Shown here: positions 8,315-15,166 of the stretch, piece by piece
How the letters are laid out: each line of letters opens with the position of its first letter
How positions within the stretch are numbered: position 1 is the first letter of the stretch
Source of the DNA: JBBSHS01 sp038232515
Lineage (GTDB): Bacteria; Actinomycetota; Acidimicrobiia; Acidimicrobiales; JAUJNH01
NCBI GenBank assembly: GCA_038232515.1
Contig: JBBSHS010000019.1
Coordinates: forward strand, 1 to 36,591
DNA: 36,591 nt
Direction: 5' to 3'
Program-made: the position numbers and the translations under genes
Notes under the pieces: generated by a model
Databases searched by the model: none
Seen by the model: only the letters and a program-made list of their open reading frames with translations
Told to the model about the DNA's origin: nothing

Positions 8315-8350
8315 GCAGGGCCGAATGTCAGGTGGCGCTCTGAGGTCGGA

Positions 8351-8677
8351 TCACGCCCGCCGGCGTCGGGGAGCCAACACCGGCAATGCCGGAGCACCGG
8401 CGGCGAGAGCCAGGCAGGCCACCCACCCGGCCAGGGCCTCCAGCCACACGGTGACGCACACCTCGCCGGATGTCCCGTCCGTGTCACCGTGTCGACGGTA
8501 CCCGTCGGCTCTGAACCACCTGGCATCGCCGCGACGATCGACGCAGGTCGCGGGGGGCAACGGCGGCGTGGCGAAGTTCGACCGAGCAAGGGCCACACCT
8601 CCACTCAAGCTCACCGGCGTGTCGCAGGAGTGGACCCAGATCGACCAGAGGGCCACGCCGAGGCCAACACTCGCCAC
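8351..8677 (-). CDS. Small two-TM protein with a cysteine-containing exterior loop
   Basis: I start at the GTG at 8675-8677, giving 108 residues. TM1 is at the very N-terminus (VASVGLGVALWSIWVHSC). A loop of about 55 residues follows, with cysteines in the HSC, ATCVD and EVCVTVW contexts, then TM2 (EALAGWVACLALAAGAPAL) and a basic tail (APRRRRA). The frame remains open far upstream, but that part is Gly-rich antisense to the divergent gene at 8714 and does not look like protein. It precedes the P-type ATPase by 36 bp on the same strand, so a shared transcript is likely. I do not recognise the family. The topology is well supported by hydrophobicity; the function is unknown. Confidence 0.55.
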   Translation of the reverse strand: MASVGLGVALWSIWVHSCDTPVSLSGGVALARSNFATPPLPPATCVDRRGDARWFRADGYRRHGDTDGTSGEVCVTVWLEALAGWVACLALAAGAPALPVLAPRRRRA

Positions 8678-8713
8678 TGTGGCCCGTTCGGACCGGCTTG
8701 GTAGCCTCCGAGG

Positions 8714-9190
8714 ATGGATCCTGAGACCCTGGCCGCAGTCTTTGCCGGAGGTGGGGGCCTCGTCGCCCTCCTGGGCTACCGCCGCCAACGCCAGCAGGCC
8801 CCCGGCCAGACCACCCCAGGGCAGCGGGCCGCCCAAGTCGGCGGACAGGCCGCCGACACCACCGCCCGAGCCGTGCAAGCCACCACCAGCGCCTTGGCCA
8901 AAGGAGCCATCGCCGTCGGCGAATCCGGCATCGCCGTGGCCACCAAGGTCACAGGCGGCACCGGTCGCCTCGCCAGCCGCGCCGCCAGCACCCTGGCCGG
9001 CGCCGGAGTTGGCGTCACGGGCCAGGTTCTGGCCAGGAGCACGGGCCTTGTCGTCGATGGGGCAGGAGCAGTTGCTGACGGCATGCCCCGGCCTCTTCAG
9101 CGCCGAGGCCCGGCCACCTCCTCCCAGGTCGCTCCGTCGAAGGGGCGGCCAGCCAGACGGCGCCGCCCAGACCAGACGCTTGGCGCCTAG
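8714..9190 (+). CDS. Hypothetical Ala/Gly-rich protein with N-terminal membrane segment
   Basis: This is a 158-residue protein. Residues 5-23 (TLAAVFAGGGGLVALLGYR) form one membrane segment, followed by a Gln/Arg-rich stretch. A long Ala/Thr/Gly-rich region comes next, with a roughly helical repeat character (GGQAADTTARAVQATTSALA, GAVADG) and no cysteine. The C-terminus is basic. A -10-like TAGCCT lies 6 bp before the ATG, so the transcript may be leaderless; GAGG directly abuts the ATG and is too close to be a normal ribosome site. It is divergent from the small membrane-protein gene at 8351-8677, with only 36 bp between them. I do not recognise the family. Confidence 0.55.
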   Translation: MDPETLAAVFAGGGGLVALLGYRRQRQQAPGQTTPGQRAAQVGGQAADTTARAVQATTSALAKGAIAVGESGIAVATKVTGGTGRLASRAASTLAGAGVGVTGQVLARSTGLVVDGAGAVADGMPRPLQRRGPATSSQVAPSKGRPARRRRPDQTLGA

Positions 9191-9218
9191 AAGCCGACAC
9201 GATGGAGTCATCTCTGAA

Positions 9219-9412
9219 GGAGCGCTCCGTGTCAAGACAGCACCGAAGGCCCCCGCAGGGTGCGGGTGAAGAACATCTCCGCTAGTAGGCCGAAGGATGA
9301 CCTGACCGCTCGTCGGGCGGGGGCGAAGCCCCGGTAGACTTTGTGAGAGCCGGAACGGCCCGGCAATCCCCCGGAGTGTGCAACGGGCCGTAAGGGCGGC
9401 CGGGTCTATACC
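9219..9412 (+). ncRNA. Candidate structured RNA or intron relic
   Basis: This intergenic stretch holds a series of compact hairpins with no coding explanation. They are the palindrome GGAGCGCTCC (9219-9228), CCCGCA/TGCGGG (9252-9257 and 9261-9266), GGGGC-GAA-GCCCC (9320-9332) and GCCG-GAA-CGGC (9349-9359), followed by a GTAA-containing segment at about 9390. Density of GAA-type turns suggests a folded RNA. The overall texture reminds me of domain I of group IIC introns, which insert after hairpins and begin GTG; GTGTC does follow the palindrome at 9229. No reverse-transcriptase gene or domain V is present, so it would be a truncated relic. The hairpins are seen; the identity is a guess. Confidence 0.3.
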
Positions 9413-9473
9413 AACTCAGAGGCCGTCGGTCGGCTCAGCCCACCGGCACGGGCCACCTCCCCATACCGCCCGC

Positions 9474-10163
9474 TCAGGTCAGGATATTGACGGCACGAGC
9501 GCCCACGATGGCGATGGTGGTCAGCGACACCAGGGCCTGGCCGCCCATGAGAAGCTTGGCTCGAGCGCTCAGGGGCATGGTGTCGGTGGGGCTGAAGGCG
9601 GTTGAGTTGGTGAGCGACAGGTACAGATAATCGACGAACCGCGGCGACCAGCGTCGGTTCGTGACCGCCGGATTCTCCATCTGAGGGAACAGGAAGTCCG
9701 GTGGTCCATGGTCGACGGAGCACCTCGCCACCGGTCCACCCCGGTCCAGCTCCCAGTACCACAAAGACCAGACGAGCACCTGGGTGACCCAGATCCCCAC
9801 ACCGGCCAAGACCAGCTCACGTCCGTTGGCCCTGCCGCCGCGCAGGAGGAAGCGGACGAGCAGCACCAGCGAAACGGCGTTGGCGGCATTGATGAGCGCG
9901 ATGAGGGCGATCGACAGCGCTCGCAGGTTCGTGGACTCGGGGGTGAGTCGACTGGGGTTGGCGATGACCAGAGGAATGAGCAGGACAAGCTCCATGACGG
10001 GCAGCAGGTACCTGGGCCCCGGAGTCAGCCTGTCGGGCAGCAGAACGTAGATCAGCAGGGCGACAGTGACGGCGGCGGTGGCCGGCCACCGGGATTCCCC
10101 TGAGGAGATGTACCCCCACGCCGCAGACGAGCCGTCGCTCGCATCGTCAGGATCGGTGGCCAC
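9474..10163 (-). CDS. Multi-pass membrane protein with channel-like re-entrant segment (DUF1345-like)
   Basis: The GTG at 10161-10163 is chosen because GGGAGAGAG lies 6 bp upstream; a longer frame to 10193 lacks such a site. The protein has 229 residues. About five membrane helices are visible (ATAAVTVALLIYVLLP, LPVMELVLLIPLVIAN, ALSIALIALINAANAVSLVL, LAGVGIWVTQVLVWSLWYW and ALVSLTTIAIVGARAV). Before the last lies YLYLSLTNSTAFSPTDTMPL, which resembles the pore-loop region of two-TM ion channels and of DUF1345 proteins. Those families have poorly defined roles, and a potassium-selectivity GYGD is absent. I would annotate it as a DUF1345-like membrane protein with unknown substrate. It appears monocistronic. 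Confidence 0.7.
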   Translation of the reverse strand: MATDPDDASDGSSAAWGYISSGESRWPATAAVTVALLIYVLLPDRLTPGPRYLLPVMELVLLIPLVIANPSRLTPESTNLRALSIALIALINAANAVSLVLLVRFLLRGGRANGRELVLAGVGIWVTQVLVWSLWYWELDRGGPVARCSVDHGPPDFLFPQMENPAVTNRRWSPRFVDYLYLSLTNSTAFSPTDTMPLSARAKLLMGGQALVSLTTIAIVGARAVNILT

Positions 10164-10368
10164 GTGCAACTCTCTCCCGTTCACGGCGGCCACGTCGACT
10201 TCCGGCGGTCCCCTCGACCATCGGGCCGGCTGAAAGGGCGACAGAACGTCGTGAAGGTGGCCTACGGCGGGATCTGGTGAACGCCACTCATAGAGGGTCG
10301 GCGCAGCCGCGGAGTTTATTTAGCCTCCGCTTAGCCCGTGCCCCATGCGGGAGGGGCATCCTCGTGCT

Positions 10369-11001
10369 GTGCGTGCACGCCGCCTCTTCGGCGCCGCCCT
10401 CTGGCTGGCGACCACGGCGGCCGCCACGACCATGGTCTGGGCGGCGACATCGGTGGTGGCGGCCGACGTGACCGATCGACCGGCACCGGTGGTCGCCCAC
10501 CGCGATGTCGTGAACGCGTTGTCGGGCCCAACCGGTGACGGTGCGGCTACGGCCGTGACGACCTCGGTGCCGAGGGGCTCCACGACGGTGCCACCCCCGA
10601 CTTCGGCAGCCGGACCGCCGCCGGTGTCGCCCGGTGCGCCGCCGTCGTCGATCCAGGTCACGCCGCCGGGCACGGCACCGCCCCCGTTCCCCACCGGGAC
10701 GACGGTGAAGCCGCTCACGCCGAGCACCCGCCCGGGCCCACCGCCCACGCCAGCCCCAGCGGCGACCGCGACCTACTCGAGCAATGGTGGCGTGGTCACG
10801 GTGGCGTGCAGCGGCCCCAGCACCATCCGCCTGGTCTCGGCCACTCCGGCCGACGGGTTCATCGCCCTTGTCGTCAGCCCCGGGCCCCAGTACGTCGGGG
10901 TCGACTTCCATTCGGCCAGAGCGGAGGTCACGATCGGCGCCGTCTGCATGTTCGGCCAGCCGTTCGTGGCCGACGACCAAGGGCACCGGCCCGGCGGCTG
11001 A
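10369..11001 (+). CDS. Secreted Pro/Thr-rich protein
   Basis: The GTG at 10369 is preferred because GGGAGGGG lies upstream and it gives a neat signal peptide: VRARRLF, a hydrophobic core (GAALWLATTAAATTMVWAA) and a likely cleavage site near AWAA/VVAAD. An ATG at 10345 in the same frame is an alternative. The mature protein has about 100 residues rich in Pro, Thr, Ser and Val, typical of an extended cell-wall-spanning stalk. A small C-terminal domain of about 75 residues follows, with two cysteines (VACSG, AVCMFG) that may form a disulphide. I recognise no family. It converges on the histidine-kinase gene, 26 bp away. A 6-bp inverted repeat GCGGAG/CTCCGC with an AT-rich loop lies at 10309-10330, in the upstream region. 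Confidence 0.6.
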   Translation: MRARRLFGAALWLATTAAATTMVWAATSVVAADVTDRPAPVVAHRDVVNALSGPTGDGAATAVTTSVPRGSTTVPPPTSAAGPPPVSPGAPPSSIQVTPPGTAPPPFPTGTTVKPLTPSTRPGPPPTPAPAATATYSSNGGVVTVACSGPSTIRLVSATPADGFIALVVSPGPQYVGVDFHSARAEVTIGAVCMFGQPFVADDQGHRPGG

Positions 11002-11003
11002 CC

Positions 11004-11027
11004 GCCCTCTGCCGGCAGCGGCAGGGC
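11004..11027. terminator. Hairpin between convergent genes
   Basis: GCCC-TC-TGCCG (11004-11014) pairs with CGGCAGGGC (11019-11027) around a GCAG loop, with a 2-nt bulge. It lies exactly between the stop codons of two convergent genes and could terminate both transcripts. There is no U tract, so efficiency is uncertain. Confidence 0.45.
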
Positions 11028-12329
11028 TCAACGGGGAGTGGTCGCACCGCCCAAAGTGACCTCGATGCGGGCCCCGCCCCGGGCGCCGCGTCCGGCCACC
11101 ACCCGGCCGCCGGATCCCTCGGCCGTCCGGCGGACGATGTCGAGGCCAAGGCCGGTTCCCGACCCGCCGCTGGACCCCCGCCTCGGCATGGCCGACCCGG
11201 GCAGTCCCGTGCCCTCATCCTCGATGACCATCGTCCATTCCCGCCCAGCGCCGGCCACCACCTCGACCGAAAACGGCGTCCCGTTGGGGGTATGGGTGAA
11301 GATGTTGCTGACCAGGGCGTCGATGCAGACCTCGAGGTCGGCGTTGGACACGGCGACGGGCTGCACGCCGTCGGGCACATCGAGGTCCCAATGCCGGCCC
11401 TGGTCGCGGGCCAGGATCGACCAGAAGGCCATGCGGTCGCTGACCACCTGTCCCAGGTCGGACCTGCCCCGGCTGCTCCGATCCTCGTGGCGGGTGGTGC
11501 TCCGCGACTCCTGGATCACCCGCGTGACGACCTGTTCCAGCCGGTCGATGTCGTCGGCCATGCGCTCGCGGTCCTTGGCCGTCCGGAGCCCCTCGGCATC
11601 CAGGCGGAGCACCGTCAGCGGTGTTCTGAGCTGATGGGACAAGTCGGCAGACCCCTCCCGCTCGGCCGCCAGCAGCTCACCGATCCGACCGGCCAGCTCG
11701 TTGACGGCCACACCCACCTCGGCCACTTCGGGCGGTCCGGCGGGCTCGACCCGGGCCGCGAGCTCACCGCGCTGCAGCTGTCGGGTCACCGACAGCAACT
11801 CGCCCATGGGGCCGATGATCGACTGGGCCAACCGGTCGGCCAAGGCCACCGCCAGGACCACGACGGCGAGGCCGATGGCGGCCACCACCGCCCACGCCCG
11901 GTGGACACCATGGTTCAACAAGGCGGCGGCGACCCGGACCCGGACCACGCTGGCGCTCGCATCCGAGCCGACCGTTCCGACCAGGATGTCGCGCCCACCG
12001 CCGGGCCCGGTGGCGGTGAAGGAACGGCCTTTGCGGGCCAGCTCGACCTCGGCGTCGACGGGGATCGGGGCGCCGATGACCGTGCCGTCCGGTAGGTAAA
12101 CGGTGATGGGGCGGGGATTGCCGGCATCGGCCTGTTGGACCAACTGCCTGATGGTTGCCGTGTCGTGTACTGCGCTCAGCGCGCCGGCCAGCGACCGCGA
12201 TTCGAGCTTGGCCGCGTCGAGTGCCCGATTGGCGGCGACCACCTCCAGCAGCCGGGCCAGCGGAAGGCAGAAGGCCAACACGATCATCGCCGTCACCGCC
12301 GCCGCCGTCAACGCCAGACGGTCCCTCAC
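11028..12329 (-). CDS. Membrane sensor histidine kinase, OmpR-partner type
   Basis: The GTG at 12327-12329 overlaps the stop of the response-regulator gene by 4 bp (GTGA), so translation is coupled. The 433-residue kinase has TM1 at about 5-28 (LALTAAAVTAMIVLAFCLPL), an extracytoplasmic sensor of about 120 residues (LPDGTVIGAPIPVDAEVEL...), TM2 (WAVVAAIGLAVVVLAVALAD), a HAMP linker, then HisKA with phospho-acceptor H232 in DLSHQLRTPLT. The HATPase domain follows, with an N-box variant (LEVCIDALVSNIFTHTPNG), VIEDEGTGLP and GGSGTGLGLDIV. It would autophosphorylate and pass phosphate to D52 of the regulator. The signal is unknown. The gene converges on the secreted Pro-rich protein gene and may regulate nearby cell-surface genes, but that is inference. 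Confidence 0.92.
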   Translation of the reverse strand: MRDRLALTAAAVTAMIVLAFCLPLARLLEVVAANRALDAAKLESRSLAGALSAVHDTATIRQLVQQADAGNPRPITVYLPDGTVIGAPIPVDAEVELARKGRSFTATGPGGGRDILVGTVGSDASASVVRVRVAAALLNHGVHRAWAVVAAIGLAVVVLAVALADRLAQSIIGPMGELLSVTRQLQRGELAARVEPAGPPEVAEVGVAVNELAGRIGELLAAEREGSADLSHQLRTPLTVLRLDAEGLRTAKDRERMADDIDRLEQVVTRVIQESRSTTRHEDRSSRGRSDLGQVVSDRMAFWSILARDQGRHWDLDVPDGVQPVAVSNADLEVCIDALVSNIFTHTPNGTPFSVEVVAGAGREWTMVIEDEGTGLPGSAMPRRGSSGGSGTGLGLDIVRRTAEGSGGRVVAGRGARGGARIEVTLGGATTPR

Positions 12330-13012
12330 GCGATGTCGGGGCTCATGAGCATCACGCCCACGCCCCGCACACTGCGCAGGTACCGGGGTGCGCTGGCCGA
12401 CTCGCCCAGCTTGCTCCGCAACCACGAAAGGTGGACGTCGATGGTCTTCTCCGGACCACCGTAGGGCTGGCGCCACACCGCAGCCAGGAGCTCGCGCTTG
12501 GACACCACCTCACCGGGACGGCTGGCCAGGTGCCACAGCAGGTCGAACTCCTTGCGGCTCAGGTCCATGGTCCGCCCGTCGATGGCGGCCACCCGGCTGC
12601 GCAGATGAATGGTGAGCCCACCGATCTGGACCGGCTCGTCGGCGTCGTCCACCCTGCCCCGGCGGAGCACGGCTCGGATGCGGGCGTCAAGCTGGTCGGC
12701 AGAGTACGGCTTGACCACATACTCGTCGGCGCCGGCGTCCAGGGTGCGGATGATGTCCCGCTCGTCGTCGCGGGCGGTGGCCACGATCACCGGGACGGAG
12801 CTCACCGCCCGCAGCATTCGCAGCAGCTCGAGACCGTCGATGTCGGGCAGGCCAAGGTCGAGGACGACCACGTCAGGACGCCGGTCGACGATGTCCGCCA
12901 GCGCCCCCAACCCGCTGGAGGCGCCCAACACCACGTGACCTCGTTCGGACAGACCTCGGGTGACGGCGGCGAGGATATGGGCGTCATCCTCCACCACGGC
13001 GACGGTCGTCAC
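12326..13012 (-). CDS. OmpR/PhoB-family response regulator
   Basis: The protein has 228 residues from the GTG at 13010-13012, the usual OmpR-family length. The receiver domain has the acidic pocket E8/D9/D10 (AVVEDDAHI), phospho-acceptor D52 (VVVLDLGLPDIDG), the conserved T/S region (VIVATARDD) and K101 (EYVVKPY). The winged-helix DNA-binding domain occupies about 128-225 (LSRKEFDLLWHLASRPG, then TIDVHLSWLRSKLG and YLRSVRGVGV). The frame is open further upstream, but that part is not protein-like. A TAGCGT -10-like box 7 bp before the GTG suggests a leaderless transcript. It is the first gene of the pair and overlaps the kinase gene by 4 bp. Targets are unknown. Confidence 0.92.
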   Translation of the reverse strand: MTTVAVVEDDAHILAAVTRGLSERGHVVLGASSGLGALADIVDRRPDVVVLDLGLPDIDGLELLRMLRAVSSVPVIVATARDDERDIIRTLDAGADEYVVKPYSADQLDARIRAVLRRGRVDDADEPVQIGGLTIHLRSRVAAIDGRTMDLSRKEFDLLWHLASRPGEVVSKRELLAAVWRQPYGGPEKTIDVHLSWLRSKLGESASAPRYLRSVRGVGVMLMSPDIA

Positions 13013-13273
13013 GGCATCGACGCTACCGGGCCGGCGCCGTGGCGAATGGAACGGCAAAACGCCGGATGTGCCGATGTCGTGACAAAACGACGTCCATAGG
13101 CACGAAGACTTATGTGCGGCTTTGCCGGGAGTTAGGCATCGGGCGCCCACACTGAGTCCAGTTGCCGCGCCACGGCGTGATCAGCGAAAAGACGACCTGC
13201 TGGCGACAGCGGCGATCGTCACCGGTCCTGCAAGAGCAGGCGGCCGGACCACCCAATGGAAAGGAATCACGAC

Positions 13274-14092
13274 ATGCCCGGATTTCTGGTTGCACTGATA
13301 GCCAAGCTGGCCGGATTGGGAACCGTGGCCAAGACCACCGTTGCTGCCGTCGCCGCACTGACCATGGCGCTGGCCGGCGGTGCCGCTGGCGTCATCCCGC
13401 TCGGCGGTGGCCACGCCTTGGTGGCTCAGGGCACCCACGAGGCAACTCAGGGAGCGTCCTCTGCCGCCAACGCAGCAACCACCTCGGTGGCATCGACGAC
13501 GACGGCGACGGATGTGCAGGCCGCAACCGGAGCCTCGGTGACGTCGCCCACGGCTTCAACCTCGAGCCAGACCAGCACCGGCGTGGCCACGCCCACCCAC
13601 TCCACCTCGGCCAACTTCCCGACGCTGCCTAGCGTTCCCACAATCAGCGTCCCCGGGCTGCCGGCTCTTCCCAGCTGCGTTTCCGAACTGATTCCCACGG
13701 GCGGGGCAGTGCCCAACCCGGCCACGCTGGTCGCCCAGCTCCCCGCCTGCATCTTGAGCGTGGTGACGGCGAACCTGCCGCTCGGCACCATCCAGAGCGT
13801 GATCGGCTCGTCCAATCTGCCCGTCGACGTGTCCAAGTGCCTGACGTCGGTACTGAGCGCCGTGCCGACCTTCGTCGGCGGCAACCTGTCCGGCTTGCCC
13901 CAGCTCCTCTCGGCCTGCCTGCCCACGGGCTCGATCCCCGGCATCGGCTCGATCCCCGGAATGGGCTCGATCCCAGGGCTGGGCGGCTCGATCCCGGGCA
14001 TGGGCGGCTCGATCCCGGGCATGGGCTCGATCCCTGGCATGGGCTCGATCCCGGGCTTCGGCTCGATCCCGGGCTTCGGGGCCGGCCGCTAG
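13274..14092 (+). CDS. Secreted protein with C-terminal SIPGxG tandem repeats
   Basis: The ATG at 13274 follows GGAAAGGAA by 8 bp. The protein has 272 residues. An N-terminal hydrophobic region acts as a signal or anchor (AKTTVAAVAALTMALAGGAA). A Thr/Ser/Ala-rich linker of about 70 residues follows, then a domain of about 100 residues with four cysteines (LPSCVSEL, PACILSV, SKCLTSV, SACLPTG) that could form two disulphides. The tail at 219-271 is eight copies of (G)SIPGxG with x = I, M, L or F. Such Gly/Pro-rich repeats resemble elastin-like or cell-wall-attached flexible tails. I recognise no named family. It is divergent from the two-component operon and is followed by a strong terminator. 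The secreted nature is well supported; the function is unknown. Confidence 0.75.
   Translation: MPGFLVALIAKLAGLGTVAKTTVAAVAALTMALAGGAAGVIPLGGGHALVAQGTHEATQGASSAANAATTSVASTTTATDVQAATGASVTSPTASTSSQTSTGVATPTHSTSANFPTLPSVPTISVPGLPALPSCVSELIPTGGAVPNPATLVAQLPACILSVVTANLPLGTIQSVIGSSNLPVDVSKCLTSVLSAVPTFVGGNLSGLPQLLSACLPTGSIPGIGSIPGMGSIPGLGGSIPGMGGSIPGMGSIPGMGSIPGFGSIPGFGAGR
13928..14085 (+). repeat. In-frame tandem repeat array, 18-21 bp units
   Basis: There are eight units of GGCTCGATCCC(C/G/A/T)GG plus a variable codon and GGC, coding for SIPGxG. The varying codon gives I, M, L, M, M, M, F, F. Unit length alternates between 18 and 21 bp because two units carry an extra Gly codon. The array is coding and therefore not a CRISPR. 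Confidence 0.9.
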
Positions 14093-14110
14093 AGCACAGA
14101 GCGGCACCCG

Positions 14111-14145
14111 CGAAACCCCCCGGCGCCCTGGCCCGGGGGGTTTCG
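14111..14145 (+). terminator. Strong rho-independent-like terminator
   Basis: CGAAACCCCCCGG (14111-14123) and CCGGGGGGTTTCG (14133-14145) form a perfect 13-bp stem with a 9-nt loop. It lies 19 bp after the stop of the repeat-protein gene. The TTT lies inside the stem rather than after it, as is common for actinobacterial terminators. Confidence 0.85.
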
Positions 14146-14162
14146 TCGCGCCCGACAGCCGT

Positions 14163-14191
14163 GTGGCACCACCCGCCTGGTCGCGTACGAT
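14163..14191 (+). promoter_or_regulatory. Promoter for a leaderless leader ORF and the MBL-fold hydrolase
   Basis: TACGAT at 14186-14191 is a good -10 box, and GTGGCA at 14163-14168 is a 4-of-6 match to TTGACA with a 17-bp spacer. The GTG at 14199 lies 7 bp after the -10, so transcription would start at or near that codon. Confidence 0.5.
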
Positions 14192-14198
14192 CGCCGGC

Positions 14199-14300
14199 GT
14201 GAGGCGACAGATCTCGGCCGTCTTCGGCTCGCCCCACCCGAGCACCCTGTCGCCCAGCGGCGGCCGATGCGTCGGCTCCTGTCCCCCGGGCCACCCGTGA
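14199..14300 (+). CDS. Possible leaderless 33-residue leader peptide
   Basis: The reading frame starts at GTG 14199 exactly where the promoter would begin transcription. It encodes 33 residues (VRRQISAVFG...RCVGSCPPGHP) and ends in TGA at 14298-14300. The stop overlaps the GTG start of the next gene by 4 bp (GTGA), the same coupling seen between real genes in this window. It contains two cysteines near its end. Leaderless cysteine-containing leader ORFs are known to act as attenuators in mycobacteria, but any such role here is inference. It could also be chance. Confidence 0.35.
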   Translation: MRRQISAVFGSPHPSTLSPSGGRCVGSCPPGHP

Positions 14301-15166
14301 AGATCCTGTTCTGTGGCGTCCGGGGCTCGACGCCGGCGCCCGGGCCCGAGTTCGCCCGCTACGGCGGCAACACCTCCTGCGTCGCCGTGGCCCACGACGG
14401 TGAGCCGCCCAGGCTCGTGCTCGACGGCGGCACCGGGCTCCAACGCCTCTCGCACCACCTCGACGGGCAGCCGTTCCGGGGCACCATCCTCCTCGGCCAC
14501 CTGCACTGGGACCACACCCACGGCCTGCCGTTCTTCTCCGCCGGTGACAACCCGGCGGGCGAGGTCGACGTGGTCATGCCGGCCCAAGGCGACCCCGAGG
14601 CCGTTCTCGAGCGGGTCATGTCGCCCCCGCACTTTCCCATCTGCCCCGGCCAGCTCCGGGGCCGGTGGCGCTTCCGGGCGCTGGAGGAGGGAGAGCACCG
14701 CTTCGAGGGGTTCGCCGTGGTCGCCCGCGACATCCCCCACAAGGGCGGCCGGACGTTCGGCTACCGCGTATCCGATGGTGCCGCCTCGCTGGCCTACCTC
14801 TCCGACCACAGCCCGGTGACCGCGGGCGACGGCCCCGACGGCCTGGGTGCCTATCACCAGGCCGCCCTCGACCTGGCCGCCGGGGTCGACACGCTCATTC
14901 ACGACGCCCAGTACACCGCGGCGGAGTTCCCGGCCCGCCGCAGCTTCGGCCATTCGGCCGTCGAGTACGCGGTGGGCCTGGCCGAGCAGGCGGGTGTCCG
15001 GCGCCTGGTTCTGTTCCACCATGATCCCAGGCGTACCGACGACCAGGTCGACGCCCTGGTGGCGGGCTGCCAGGGACGACGAGTGGAGGTGGTGGCCGCC
15101 GCCGAGGGCATGACGCTCGACCCTGAGCGCCGTCCGCCTCAGCCCAGCCGGCGCAGCGCGGCCTGA
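14297..15166 (+). CDS. Metallo-beta-lactamase-fold hydrolase, phosphodiesterase-like
   Basis: From GTG 14297 the protein has 289 residues and begins KILFCGVRGSTPAPG, the usual opening of MBL-fold phosphodiesterases related to PhnP and RNase Z. The metal-binding motif GHLHWDHTHG (HxHxDH) is at about 73-82, with further metal ligands likely in YLSDHSP, LIHDAQY and LVLFHHDP. Enzymes of this shape hydrolyse phosphodiesters such as cyclic phosphates; the substrate here is unknown. An in-frame ATG at 14267 would add ten residues unlike the family. The start is coupled by GTGA to a possible leader ORF, and no Shine-Dalgarno is evident. The last 28 bp overlap the convergent oxidoreductase gene. Confidence 0.85.
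   Translation: MKILFCGVRGSTPAPGPEFARYGGNTSCVAVAHDGEPPRLVLDGGTGLQRLSHHLDGQPFRGTILLGHLHWDHTHGLPFFSAGDNPAGEVDVVMPAQGDPEAVLERVMSPPHFPICPGQLRGRWRFRALEEGEHRFEGFAVVARDIPHKGGRTFGYRVSDGAASLAYLSDHSPVTAGDGPDGLGAYHQAALDLAAGVDTLIHDAQYTAAEFPARRSFGHSAVEYAVGLAEQAGVRRLVLFHHDPRRTDDQVDALVAGCQGRRVEVVAAAEGMTLDPERRPPQPSRRSAA

Noticed and set aside
13928..14085. Regular short repeats considered as a CRISPR array
   Set aside because: Units are 18-21 bp without unique spacers and are in frame in a secreted-protein gene; no cas genes are present.
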